Assembly: GCA_032871835.1 (NCBI GenBank)
Contig: CM065295.1
Location: 19,664,501 to 19,728,500 of the forward strand
Source: Dipteronia dyeriana
Lineage: Eukaryota > Streptophyta > Magnoliopsida > Sapindales > Sapindaceae
Reading direction: 5' to 3'
Length of the DNA stretch: 64,000 bases
Below the pieces are notes generated by a model. It was not told the DNA's origin. It ran no database searches and was given only the letters and a program-made list of their open reading frames with translations. Below, in pieces: positions 1 to 10,620 of this stretch. The position numbers and the translations under genes were made by a program. Position 1 is the stretch's first letter. The number at the start of each line of letters is the position of its first letter.

Positions 1-23
1 TGTTCAACTTATTAGTTTACAAA

Positions 24-38
24 CACCATTGCCAAATT
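24..38. repeat. Target-site duplication, left copy (LINE)
   Basis: The 15-mer CACCATTGCCAAATT here recurs exactly at 6209-6223. The two copies bracket the minus-strand LINE. A T run (39-44) follows immediately and is the poly(A) tail of the element read on the plus strand. Confidence 0.9.
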
Positions 39-169
39 TTTTTTGATAAGGTTGTTGGGAGTGTTAACCCAATATTTTATTAAAGAAAAAAGAAAGCGAA
101 CAAAACATAGCAGAAAACTAAATAAGAAAACAGATCAACAAAACCTAAAAGAAGGTCTGCTACAAAAAT

Positions 170-3100
170 CATTGAAAATAAATGGATTGTAAAAGTTCGG
201 AGCATTCCATCATCAAGTATGAGAGACGATACTGGGACTTCTGAAAGCTAAACTATCTGCAACTTGATTACCTTCTCGATAAATATGAGTCGCAGCAAAA
301 TTCATTTGAGAGATTAAACCCCTAACACCTATCCCAAGCGGTGTGCCAACAACGCCAAGGAACCTTACGAGACCTAGAACGAAGGATATCCACTACAAAA
401 GTAGAATCGCTCTCCAACCATAACCGACGCCAGCCAAAAGTCCAATCATAACCAATAGCGTAAACGGTAGCATCCAATTCAGCCTCAAAAGCAAAACAGA
501 CACCAAGAGGAATAGCAAAACAACCTTTAACGAAACCCCTGCATGTGCGAAAAAACCCCTACACAACCAGCAAGACCAGAACTACCAAAAGCGGCCCCGT
601 CCGTGTTAACCTTAAGACAACCCGACGGGGGAGGACGCCAATTAACCTCTAAAATACGAGGAGCCTTTGGAGGGCGACCAGAGACATGGAGCCATTGAAG
701 AATCTGAAGCTCATCCAGTGAATTCTTCATAGTGCCAGACTGAAGAGAGTCTGCCTTGCGAACAGAACGCCAAAGTAATGAAAGAGCATCAGCAAAGACA
801 ATCTTGCCATCCTCAAAAGTAGCTTGGTTCCGGAAGAACCACACCACCCAGAAAACCGTGATGATAGAAACCCGCCAGAGAGTTTTCAGTTGAGTGCTAA
901 ATACAACTCTCATTGCCTCCTGCCAAAGGTCCAAACAAGTACCATCTAACTTAAGTTTATGGACAAAAGTAAAGGATACATCATCCCACAATCCACGAAC
1001 AAAAGGACAGTCAAGAAAAAAATGCCTTAAGTCCTCCTCTGCAGCACAACAAAATCGACAACGAGATGGAAGAATATAACCTCTGGCACGCAACGGAATG
1101 TCTGTGGGAATCTTACCATGAAACAGCTGCCAAATTAGGACAGAGCGAGAAAGAGGAATGAAAGACGCCCAGATCTGCTTACCCAAAAACACAGAACTCC
1201 TAACCTCAAATAGAGAGGTATAAGCAGATTTACAGGAAACAGAACCATCCAAAGAACATGTCCAAACTAACGAGTCTGGATCAGTGCTAACCACCGCATT
1301 CTCAATCTCATAAGCAACATCTGGGTAGAAAGCTTTAAAAGAAGTAGGAATATTCCAACCCGCAGTATCTGAGTAAATGTCACCCACAACAGCATCCAGC
1401 GGAGGTTGTAATGAAGACATATCCTCAACCAAGTCATTCAAATGATATCCTAACCAGTTATCCGACCAAAAACGGACTTTAGAATGACGACCAACCAACC
1501 ATCAAGACTCAATCATCAGGGGAGTATAATGCACTTTTAGACCTGGCCAAACAGAAGAAGCAACATACCACGTTCTAGGTTTGTGATTCTGGGTAAAAAA
1601 TCGAGCCCGAAGATATGTGAAAACGAGGGACTCCTCAGTCAACATCCTTCAAGTGAATTTCTTAAGCATGGCCTTGTTAAGAATACCAAGGTCTTTAACA
1701 CCAAGACCACCACCATCCTTAGGCCTACAACAAGATTTCCAAGCAACTTGGACAGATTTACGACCGTCAATCGAACCAGTCCAAAAAAAATTCCGAATAG
1801 CAGCATTTAAATCTTTTAAAAGAGATGAAGGCCAATGATAAACTTGAAAGGAATGCAGGAAGGCACCTGTAATCACTGAATCAATAAGACATAACCTACC
1901 TGCCATTGAAAGAGAGAAACCCTTTCATGATTCCAATTTACTTTTAATTTTATCAGCCCATGGGATCAGCCATCGACGCTTAGGCGCCCCAATGCCCCTA
2001 GATACGTCATCGAATCTCCGCCCTTACGCATCCCGGACATTGAAAGAAATTTAGCAATACAAGGTCCAGATATGCCTTTGCCAAAAAAATGAAAGATTTT
2101 TCCCAATTAACTTGCTGACCCGAGAGAGAGCCATAAAATGCAAAAACATCTAAAATTACTTGTAAATTCTGAGGAGAAGCCAGACAGAAGAGAATAACAT
2201 CATCAACATATAGAAAATGCGAAGGGGCACGAATCCCAACTGGAGAAGAGATAGAAGTCATAGTGCCTGAGTCTACAAGATGTGTAAGGTATCTGCTCAA
2301 AAAATCTTCCGCCAAACAAAAGAGGAGAGGGGAAAGAGGATCACCTTGCCGAACTCCACGCGAACAGGGAAAATAACCTTGAGGGGATCCATTAATAAGA
2401 ACTGAGATCCTAGCATAACTAAAAATAGATGCAACCCAATCAATAAAACTCTCAGAGAAGCCAAAACACCGAAGGACTTCGAAGATAAAACGCCAACTGA
2501 TGGAGTTAAAAGCCTTTCGAATGTCTATTTTTAAGGCCAAGTGCCCACCGCGACTACAGTTATTTAACACATTAAAACACTCAGAAGTACCAGCAATACA
2601 GTCTCCGATTTGACGACCCCTAATGAAACCAAATTGATTTGGAGTTATAATACGAGAGCAAATTTTGGCCGAGCGATCAGCAATAATCTTAGTGATAACC
2701 TTAAACAGAAAATTACCTAGGGCAATCGAGCGAAACTGTTAGACCAAAAGAGCGTTCGGAGTCTTTGAAATAAGAACCAAGAAATTAGAATTCAAACCCG
2801 GAAAGACTCGACCAGAGTGAAAAAATTCCTGCACGGCCAAAACCACATCATGACCCACAATTTCCCAACAATGAGAATAAAATCTGCCCGAGAAACCATC
2901 AGGACCAGGAGCACTCAGAGGATCCATGGAAAAAAACTGTATTCCTCACTTCATCAAAAGAGGGAACCCGGAGAATCGAAGTATTTTCATCAACAGTAAC
3001 CAATGAAGGCACATGCTCTCTAATTATAGAGAGGTCTAAACTATTATTGACAGGATCCGAGAATAGATGCTGATAAAAAAAGGAAACATGCTCACCAATA

Positions 3101-4260
3101 TCCACAGGATTATTATAAATATGTTCACCAATTTGAATGGAGGAAAGAGTCTTGTTTCCCCTTCTACGATTCAATAGAGAGTGAAAAAATTTAGAATTCC
3201 GATCTCCCTCAGCAAGCTACCTGACTCTACTTTTCTCTTTCAGAAAAATTTCTTGTTGTTTTAAAGCACTATCCAGATCAGCTAAAGCGAAGGTCTCAAG
3301 ACGAAAAAGATCATCTGAAAAACCTTCAGAATCAATCCTGCCCTAAATAAGCATCACCTTCTCATTAGCCTTAGTGACATTCAATGTAATATCCCCAAAC
3401 ACCTCCCAATTCCACTTCCTCAAAGCCTTTTTCAAAAGCTTCAATTTTTGAAGAACAATCTCAGTGCCACTTCCAGTGAAAGAGGATGACCAAACCGATC
3501 TAACCAAATTAAGAAATGAGGGATGAGAAACCCACATACCTTGAAACCTGAAGGGCCGAGGACCTAACGAAACACTTGCGGAACAAGAAACCAATAACGG
3601 GTGATTATCTGAATGAGATCTAGGTAAGGTAACACAGGCGATTTGAGACCAAGATGTCAGAAATGAATGGGAACATACTGCTCTGTCTAAACAAGAAAGA
3701 ACCATACCTCGCCTACCTCGACCAATCCGGGTATGAAAAACTCCTTTCGTTTCAATGTCAACAAGATCACAGACCGTTAAAGCAGCACGAAAATCATCAC
3801 AGGAAATAGTAGAAATGTTACCAGTAGTCTCATGAGCTCCTAGAACCGAGTTAAAATCCCCAATAACAAGCCATGGAATTTCCGAACCAGCAATTTCAAT
3901 GAGAGAGCTCCAAAGAGATCTACGAGTGATGTAGTTTACACTGGCATAAATAAAAGATATCTGATGTACTTTCCCATAAAAAGTAGTAGAAATCGTAACA
4001 TGTTGAGAGTGAGACAGGGCAATAGTAGAATTCTATAAGGCAGTAGACCCAAAAATCCACATACTAGGAGTACTTCTAGCATTAGAACCAATAAAGTGTA
4101 ACCCAATAGAGCGCCAAAAAGTAGGAGAAATAGAATCAAATGCACACAATGGTTCAGCAAGACAAACAAAATTCGGTCTATGACGAGAACAAAAATATTT
4201 TAAAGTACGTTGAGTATCGCTATTTACAACACCTCTACAGTTCCAATAAAGGACAATCAT
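170..4260 (-). pseudogene. LINE ORF2 (endonuclease / reverse transcriptase / RNase H), broken
   Basis: This is the remnant of the LINE polyprotein that nicks DNA and copies element RNA into the nick. In order on the minus strand: an APE-type endonuclease start at 4260 with GDFN (about 3870) and SDNHPL (about 3625); reverse transcriptase with KIDIRKAF, RQGDPLSPLLF and YVDD (about 2208); the RT C-terminal part (1649-1906); a zinc-binding segment with CRFC and HFFLDC motifs (about 1020-1080); and RNase H from NTDGAA (about 600) to REGNQVADSL (about 260). In-frame stops occur near 4033, 3343, 3219 and 2737, and frameshifts near 2930 (an A run) and 2050, so at least six lesions. The start codon overlaps the ORF1 stop in an ATGA arrangement. 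Confidence 0.9.
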
Positions 4261-5711
4261 TTATGTACTAATTTATTTTTAGCAGCCCTAGTTTTGGGCG
4301 AAACCACATTGGAAACCTGTTTCTTATTTTTCTTACCTTTTTTTGTGGTAACCTCCTTCCAACCTGAATCTTCTGATTGATCTGCCCAAGATACTCCTCC
4401 TTGAACACCTGTGATGTCTAAAGTTGTGGGGTGGCTGAAGTCAGATTCGGTGCCTTCACTATCAGTATCAGAGCTACCTTCACCCTCAGGATTGTGCAAA
4501 TGTGGTTCTGCCCTGGGAGGATCAATTAAGGCCTCCATATCAACAATAACAGGATATAACATAGGATCTATCTCCACATGCTCAGTGTGTAATGGGACTG
4601 TGGAATCATCCAAATAAGCATCATTTTTCAATGTCTCCCCATGTCCATTGGAAATGATTGGCCTAAGTGAACTAGAAGAGGCTGTCGGATCTAAAATTGT
4701 CTTGTTTGGATGATAGGTAATAGGTTTGTTCACAATGACATCAATACCCGATTTGAAAGTCTCAAAGACTCGAGAGGTCGGGACATCTCTTGACTTGTGT
4801 TTCGGTACATCTCTTGACTTGTATTTCGGTCTATACTCTTGTCTAATTTTGGATCTTCCTCTTTCTGGGATCTTATCATTTGGCTCAGCAGTGATATTCC
4901 CTGTAAATCTAGTCGTATGGTGACATGAAACGGCCGAATGACCAATAGAGCAACAAACTGAGCAAAAACTTGGTATATTCTCAAAGAAAAGAGTTGGAAA
5001 CAAACAATCATCCCGTACCTCTATCATAATGGAATCAGACAGAGGCTTGGAAAGATCAACATCAATCAGCATGCGAGCGAAGTGGCCATAATCACCCTCT
5101 AGAGTAGCTCTATCGAATTTTAGAGGAATTCCAATCCCACGTGCCATGTCCGAAAGGATTTGGGGGTGCCAAAACTCCCAAGGTAGATCGTAAAACCTCA
5201 CCCATATTTGGGCATTCGTTGTGCGTTGTGTGTTGGGATTAAAATTCTGAGTCCATGGCTGAAGCCTTAGAATTCCAGGCTTCAAATGCAAAGGTCCGAT
5301 GCCCCAAACTTTTGCTTTAACTTCCTCAGAGTTCAAAAGAATCTGGAAGAATCCCTGCCCAAGAGAGATAAGACGCCATTGAGAGTTCAATTTCCAAAAA
5401 GATTGAAGTTTTTCTTTAAGAGCCAATACCTTCCATGGTTCCTCTCCCTTTGACAAAACGACTCGACCAATAAGAGAATAACTGCAAAGTTTCAACTGTT
5501 CTTCGTAAGCTTTTGGGTTGACTTTAATTGCAACATAATCACCTTTTTTCTTTGGAGCCGAAGACACTGGAGCAATGACGAATGAGATTGTTTGGGCATA
5601 AGATTTCATTACTGACTTAGGATTCGAAAGTCCATTCGTATGAAAGTCTTTTTGGATTGAAGGGACTCTAGTTCGCAATTCAAGTTCTGGAAATAGATCC
5701 GATACCTCCAT
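4257..5711 (-). CDS. LINE ORF1 protein (DUF4283-like domain, zinc knuckle)
   Basis: This is an uninterrupted 484-residue ORF and is the nucleic-acid-binding partner protein of the LINE. Residues about 69-245 resemble the DUF4283 domain of plant LINE ORF1 and related gag-like proteins, including IWVRFYDLPWEFW. A CCHC knuckle follows at C250-C253-H258-C263 (C-x2-C-x4-H-x4-C). The C-terminal third is low-complexity and charged and ends in a lysine-rich stretch. A small in-frame duplication (SRDVP repeated, about 4780-4830) lies after the knuckle. The ATG at 5711 follows a GC-rich leader, and the stop TGA overlaps the ORF2 ATG by two bases. That ORF1 stays open while ORF2 is broken could be chance or relaxed decay; it does not prove activity. 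Confidence 0.85.
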   Translation of the reverse strand: MEVSDLFPELELRTRVPSIQKDFHTNGLSNPKSVMKSYAQTISFVIAPVSSAPKKKGDYVAIKVNPKAYEEQLKLCSYSLIGRVVLSKGEEPWKVLALKEKLQSFWKLNSQWRLISLGQGFFQILLNSEEVKAKVWGIGPLHLKPGILRLQPWTQNFNPNTQRTTNAQIWVRFYDLPWEFWHPQILSDMARGIGIPLKFDRATLEGDYGHFARMLIDVDLSKPLSDSIMIEVRDDCLFPTLFFENIPSFCSVCCSIGHSAVSCHHTTRFTGNITAEPNDKIPERGRSKIRQEYRPKYKSRDVPKHKSRDVPTSRVFETFKSGIDVIVNKPITYHPNKTILDPTASSSSLRPIISNGHGETLKNDAYLDDSTVPLHTEHVEIDPMLYPVIVDMEALIDPPRAEPHLHNPEGEGSSDTDSEGTESDFSHPTTLDITGVQGGVSWADQSEDSGWKEVTTKKGKKNKKQVSNVVSPKTRAAKNKLVHK

Positions 5712-6208
5712 AATGACCGTAAGTTTAAAAAAATAATTAAAAAATTATTCAATATTTATAAATCAAATTTTCTTCCCAGCAAAGAGAACAAGATCGGGAC
5801 CGGCTAGGTGAGCGGATGGCAGCGGCGACCGGACGAACAGGCAGCGACCGGACAAACAGGTGGCAGCGGCGACCGGACGACGTGACTGTAGATTGACTGG
5901 GTGCGAGCGAAGTCGGCGACAGATCTGGATCGTGCGACGGAGCAGGGTCTTCCAACGATCTCGGATCTACGGCGGACTGACGATGCGAAGTCGGCGACAG
6001 AACTGGGACGCGTCGGCGACAGAGCTGGATAGTGCGACGGAACTGGGACTTCGATCGATCTCAGATCTGCGGCGGCTAAGGTCTGACGACTGGCGTTCAA
6101 CTGGTGATGCAGACGAAGTCAGCGACTGACGAACGAGTAGCTGCGGCGGCTAGGATTTTTCTCAGCGGCGGCTAGGGTTCATCATCTCAGCGGCGGCTAG
6201 GGTTCCAT
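5712..6208 (-). promoter_or_regulatory. LINE 5' UTR / internal promoter region with subrepeats
   Basis: This is a GC-rich island in AT-rich surroundings, between the ORF1 start and the 5' target duplication. It contains repeated units: the GCGACCGGAC core several times (5820-5880), GTCGGCGACAGA several times (5910-6020), and CAGCGGCGGCTAGG about three times (6140-6200). L1-type LINEs carry their promoter in the 5' UTR, often with tandem subrepeats. Promoter activity is inferred from position only. Confidence 0.6.
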
Positions 6209-6223
6209 CACCATTGCCAAATT
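6209..6223. repeat. Target-site duplication, right copy (LINE)
   Basis: Exact second copy of CACCATTGCCAAATT (compare 24-38), marking the 5' end of the minus-strand LINE. Confidence 0.9.
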
Positions 6224-6861
6224 AATTAGATGTTCACTCATCTGCAGATCTAATTTGATATATTTTTTTTCTTTTATCATCGTTTAGATTTGATCATCCG
6301 TTTGAATCAAAATAGACTTTTTTTTTTTTTTTTTTTTTGTTCACTTAAATCTTCTTATGTATAACAAATTAATAATTACTAACTAAATATAATCACTCAC
6401 ATTAATTTATTTTCAAAATCTTAAATCCCCCACATGAACATATCGTTTTCTCCATCGTATATAATTTCATAAACCCTAGCAATTCTACAAGCTCTTCACA
6501 ACTCTATCTGTAGTCTCTCTATCTCTCAAAAATGATTTGGACTTCTAAGTTTTTTTATTTCCACTCTTCTTACGGCTCAAGTCACGATCTGTTATGTGAG
6601 ACCATTGCACCCAAGTTCATGTCTCACGGACCACTTAAAACTAGATGATGAATTATTGACCTGTTGGGAATCTTTGATCTAGCTTTAATCCTGCACTGGA
6701 TCAGAGATTTATCATCTTCTTCGTCAACGACGAGACCTACCAAGGGCTGAAGGGCACTGATGTTGCTAAGCTGTACACACCAATCAGTAATGCTAGCTAA
6801 CATGATTGACACATACTCTAGGGTTTACAAACGAAATAGAAGAGGGTGACACTCGAAAGGC
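6224..6861 (+). other. Intergenic, with an unrecognised exon-like remnant
   Basis: This is AT-rich sequence with a long T run (about 6317-6340). From 6678 to 6810 one plus-strand frame is open and has a protein-like composition, including FFVNDETYQGLKGTDVAKL (6717-6773), and ends in TAA at 6798. There is no start codon and I do not recognise the family. It could be the last exon of a decayed gene or chance. Confidence 0.3.
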
Positions 6862-6869
6862 CATATATT

Positions 6870-7434
6870 TGGGGATGGGCATGGGCCCATTGGGACGGAT
6901 GAGAATCCCCTCCCCCGTCCCTAAAACCTCACCCAAAACCCCATTTAGGGGAAGTGGGGATAGAGGTATTTGGGGGGTAGGGGAACCTACCCCCAACCCC
7001 GTTCTCTATTTTTTCCATTTTCAATTATAATATTTTCTAATATGAAATCCGAAATTTAGAATTTAAGAATTAGAAATTCAATTATTCTAATCCTTCGATT
7101 CACCTTATTTCGATATCTAATTCAGTAAATAATCTAAAATGTAAAATTGATTTAATTTAATCTAAAATTAATATAAATAAATATAGTAATATAGTATTTT
7201 ATATATATAGGGAATTTAGTAGAGACTAAATTAGTAATAGAGTTAAAGTTTTTTTTTAATAAAGTAAAAATATATAAACATGTGTTGGGAAATAGGGAAA
7301 ATAGGGCCCCATTTAGATTTTAGGGGTAAAAATTACCCCACCCCTACCCCCAAACCCCATTTGGGAGCAAAATTTGTCCTCAAATAGGGTAGGGCCCGTG
7401 GGTATGGGGCTCCATTGAAAAATGTCCATCCCTA
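6870..7434. mobile_element. hAT-like MITE with G/C-rich ends
   Basis: The termini are TGGGGATGGGCAT at the left and, reverse-complemented, TAGGGATGGACAT at the right (11 of 13 match). Flanking 8-mers CATATATT (6862-6869) and TATATATT (7435-7442) match at 7 of 8, as expected for an aged hAT target duplication. Both ends carry runs of G or C in opposite orientation and the middle is AT-rich. At about 565 bp with no coding capacity, it is a non-autonomous element. Confidence 0.7.
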
Positions 7435-7565
7435 TATATATTGTGATCATGATGGAACTATTGATGATGATCATACATTCATACCCAATTGCCTCTATCT
7501 CCACTGTTTATTGTGTCTACTATTTAATTTACGGTTAAATAATTGTGTTGAGTTTCCGGCTAATA

Positions 7566-7670
7566 GGGGATAGCTCAGTCGATAGATGGACGGACTTGAG
7601 GTTAGGGTAAATGACTTTCAGATCAACAGATCCTACTAATGAGTAAAGCTTTAAAAAGAAATAAATGTTC
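7566..7670 (+). mobile_element. tRNA-derived SINE fragment
   Basis: The segment starts GGGGATAGCTCAGTCGATAG, which fits a Pol III A box. A weak B-box-like GATCAACAG follows about 50 bases later (7621). An A-rich stretch closes it. The same body sequence is recognisable in reverse orientation at 27679-27780, so it is a repeat family and not a tRNA gene: no cloverleaf can be drawn. Confidence 0.5.
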
Positions 7671-8084
7671 TCAGATTAATAGAAATTGTCAATTATGTTG
7701 AGTTTCCATTTGCATGAGCCAATATTTTTAGACGTGTTTGCCTATGTTTATTATTGTAGCGTCTTGCTTTCTGTCATGGGCAAGTGGTAAATGGAAATTC
7801 TCTTCTTCTTTTTTACCTTTTTATCGATTAATTGTTAACTTTGATACATTCAACGGATTAAGATTTACCTGAATAATTAAAATTTTACTAATTACTTAAA
7901 TGTATATAGAAAGCCATGTACCGTCCAATTTGATTTGATATATTACCTTCAAAAAAAAAATCAATTTCATTAGATAGAGAATTATAAACAAATTTTTATC
8001 AAAGGCCGTCCATCTACGGATTGACACATTAGTATATATTTAATTTTAGATTAATATTATACAACCTAAATAATTAACCCACGT
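7671..8084. other. AT-rich intergenic sequence
   Basis: I see no gene, terminal repeat or recognisable domain here. Confidence 0.5.
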
Positions 8085-8220
8085 GATGATGTAAATGAAT
8101 TGTCATCACTACATATAATGTGGGGGACGTGGTTAATAAAAAAACAGATCGCCACGTTATTTGGATTGTTTTTGAGTCTTTGTTATTCTTATATAATTAA
8201 TGATTAACCACTTACTGGTG
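8085..8220 (+). repeat. Direct repeat block, copy 1 (about 140 bp)
   Basis: This block, containing AACAGATCGCCACGTTATTT, recurs at 8294-8437 in the same orientation with small differences, including an extra AAAT repeat in copy 2. The intervening 75 bases are not shared. Confidence 0.8.
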
Positions 8221-8293
8221 TTTCAAAGTCAGTTAATTTGATAAAAGGTGGTATATTTTGTTTTCTGATAAAGTGGTCTCGAATACTTTTGAA

Positions 8294-8437
8294 TGATGAT
8301 GCAAATGAATTATTATCACCGTATATAATTACGGACGATGTGGTTAATAAATAAATAAAAAAACAGATCGCCACGTTATTTGAGTTGTTTTTAGTCTTTG
8401 TTAATCTTATATAATTAATGATTAACCACTTATTGGT
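8294..8437 (+). repeat. Direct repeat block, copy 2
   Basis: Second copy of the block at 8085-8220. Both end in TAATGATTAACCACTTA(C/T)TGGTG. It is a local segmental duplication, or two nested copies of one unclassified repeat. Confidence 0.8.
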
Positions 8438-9338
8438 GGTCTTGAGCACTTTTGAGGAGGACGGGGAAGAGGAACTTCACCAGAGAAGTCGAGGTCGACG
8501 CTGCTCAACACAACGACGACGACAACAACGTCAACAAAAACGTTGTCGTTTTGTGGGACTAGGAGTTCTACTCTCTTTTCACTCTGTCGGCTTACAAAGA
8601 AAATGTCTTTCATCAATGGGAGATTGCTTTCACTCTCTTCAGTGTCAGTCTTCTTCTTCATCTTCTTACTCTTTTTTATTTTCTTTTTTGTGATCTTTTT
8701 CCCTTTTCTAATTTATATATTAATCGTTAAATTGAATTATATAACAGTTAAATTATTGATACAATCAGTGGATATATTTTTGTGCCCGTTATGATTGTGA
8801 TTATGATGGTTTTTAGGCTTTGTAGTGTCTCAGGTTCAATTATTTGTGCCATATATTAGTTTTATAGTTATCGTGTGCTTTTTCTAGACTTTGTTTTCTG
8901 TCTATTATTGCATGAATGTATTTCTATGGAATCAGAGATTGAATTTTGTATGGTGTTATTTCTGCAATTGGCTTGGTCTCAAGGTTTGCACCATTGGTTG
9001 TTTTTAGGGTAGGTTCTATGTTATACTTGGGGAGTTGACCGTTGCAATTTTGCTGAGGTCTTGTTTAGAAAACCAAATTCTATTTTTATTCTCTTTTAAA
9101 GAGATAGTTGAACTATGTTTAAACTACAATACAATGAATGGTACATTTTGCTACAGTTTATTGTTTTGGGAATCCTTGCAAGTCCTTTATTATCTCACTA
9201 TGTGAACACTAACATATAGAATTGGAGTGCTTTTGTTTTTTCTCAAAAAAAAATTCCATATTTTGTTGGGCATGAAAGGAATCCAAAAAGAGTGCTTCTG
9301 ATGTGCTGATAAATTGCAAGTGGAGGACAATCTAGCAG

Positions 9339-9372
9339 CAAAAGGTGAAGAAGCAAGATTCTTCACCTTTTG
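9339..9372. repeat. Perfect 14-bp inverted repeat (hairpin)
   Basis: CAAAAGGTGAAGAA (9339-9352) is followed after a 6-base loop by its exact reverse complement (9359-9372). Confidence 0.85.
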
Positions 9373-9393
9373 TCATCATAGGTAACATATTTA

Positions 9394-9406
9394 ATATATA
9401 TATATA

Positions 9407-9441
<35 letters not shown>
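9394..9441. repeat. Microsatellite (TA)n-(ATT)n
   Basis: About eight TA units pass directly into about ten ATT units. Confidence 0.9.
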
Positions 9442-9442
<1 letters not shown>

Positions 9443-10620
9443 AGTGAAAGTACTTAAAATAAGGGATATAATAGTAATTGTGATTAATGCCTATTTAGTA
9501 CCAGACAAATTGAGGAGCATTATGCCTGATTAATTATAGCTATACACTATGAAAAGTTGATTATATTTCGAACAATTACTATTGCCATAGCCTTTACGAC
9601 CTGTAAATATTATTGACTATTAATATTTGCAGGTTTTGGTAGCAGTTCTCATTTTAAGTGTCCGGTAACCAAATCATGCATAATTCACTTCTTAATTATC
9701 TATACACTTATTGAAGCTATATATATATTCTATGATTTTTGCTTTAGATTTCTTAATTGTCATAAAATATCACTTCTGTCTAACCTTTTATGTATTTGTA
9801 TTTGTTCTTAGGTTGATTTATTCTGCAGAGAGTGTTAGGGATACATCCACATTACATACCCACTTGGGGATTTGCCAAGATTAGAGAGATTTGGTAAAAC
9901 TAATTAGCCTTTCTTCTTTTTGTTGTTTTCTTATTACAAAAATTAATTTAAATTTTTTTACAGTCTAAAGATGTGTATCTCATTTCCTACTTCTTTGAAC
10001 AGACTGCATTATATCATATTACGGAGTGCTTGCCATCATGCAACTCAGAAGAAAATATTCTCAATTAGTAAGTTTTATGGATGCTATCTCTCATTCTTTG
10101 ATTGGTATTTTATATATTTAATGGTTGTTGATGTTGTCCTTGGAATCTGTCTGGTGTGGTTATCTTTATGCAGTGCATCTGTTGAGGTCAATCTATCTGT
10201 AAATGTTGTTGTAGAAGCATGCCCTGCTTTTACTAGCAAGTCTCAGCTTTCAGTTGCTTTATGCAGATAGACTGAGACAGTGCTTTGAAGAATGTCTTGA
10301 ATGTGGTGGCTGGCAGATTGCATGAAGCTGCTTTTATTGATTTTGCTACTAAACAACTCAGCCACATAAATGGATGCATGTAATTTGGTGGCAGTTGAGA
10401 TTTTCTGCAGATGCTATCGGCAATAAAAGTTTCTCTTTGTCAAATTGCTCATTAACAGAATTTTGAAAATTCATGAGCTATATATGCCTAGAGAGGGGAT
10501 GCCAACCTGGTGACTTTGTGTCATGCATCTTCAGCAAAGTAGAACAGAGAAAGAGAACCAACTAATTAGAAATCAGAGAGTTATACTACTTTGTTTGTGA
10601 GAGTCAGTTAAAATTGGGTG

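Larger units (their letters stand above)
39..6208 (-). mobile_element. Near full-length L1-type LINE (non-LTR retrotransposon)
   Basis: Read on the minus strand the element runs from 6208 to a short A tail at 39-44. It has the L1 order: GC-rich 5' UTR, ORF1 with a zinc knuckle, ORF2 with endonuclease, reverse transcriptase, a Cys/His zinc-binding segment and RNase H, then a short 3' UTR. An exact 15-bp target duplication flanks it, and because the 5' UTR is included the copy was probably not 5'-truncated on insertion. ORF1 is open, but ORF2 has several stops and frameshifts, so this copy is not autonomous. Length (about 6.2 kb) fits plant L1 elements. Confidence 0.93.
8438..10620. other. Unresolved gene-like region
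   Basis: A GC-richer patch (8455-8600) rich in CAACGACGAC-type triplets is followed by a T-rich stretch. Several intron-like acceptor contexts occur on the plus strand (TTTGCAG about 9632, TTCTGCAG about 9829, TTATGCAG about 10174), with short protein-like stretches after some of them, such as the frame at 10276-10375. No frame stays open and I recognise no family. It could be a decayed multi-exon gene or a non-coding transcript. A hairpin (9339-9372) and a microsatellite (9394-9441) lie inside it. Confidence 0.3.

Noticed and set aside
7566..7640. tRNA gene suggested by GGGGATAGCTCAGTCG
   Set aside because: No cloverleaf, no anticodon stem and no proper T arm; fits a SINE head.
8422..8661. 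79-codon minus-strand ORF with a poly-Val run
   Set aside because: The valines are translated GTT/GTC triplet repeats and no family is recognised; the opposite strand is equally open.
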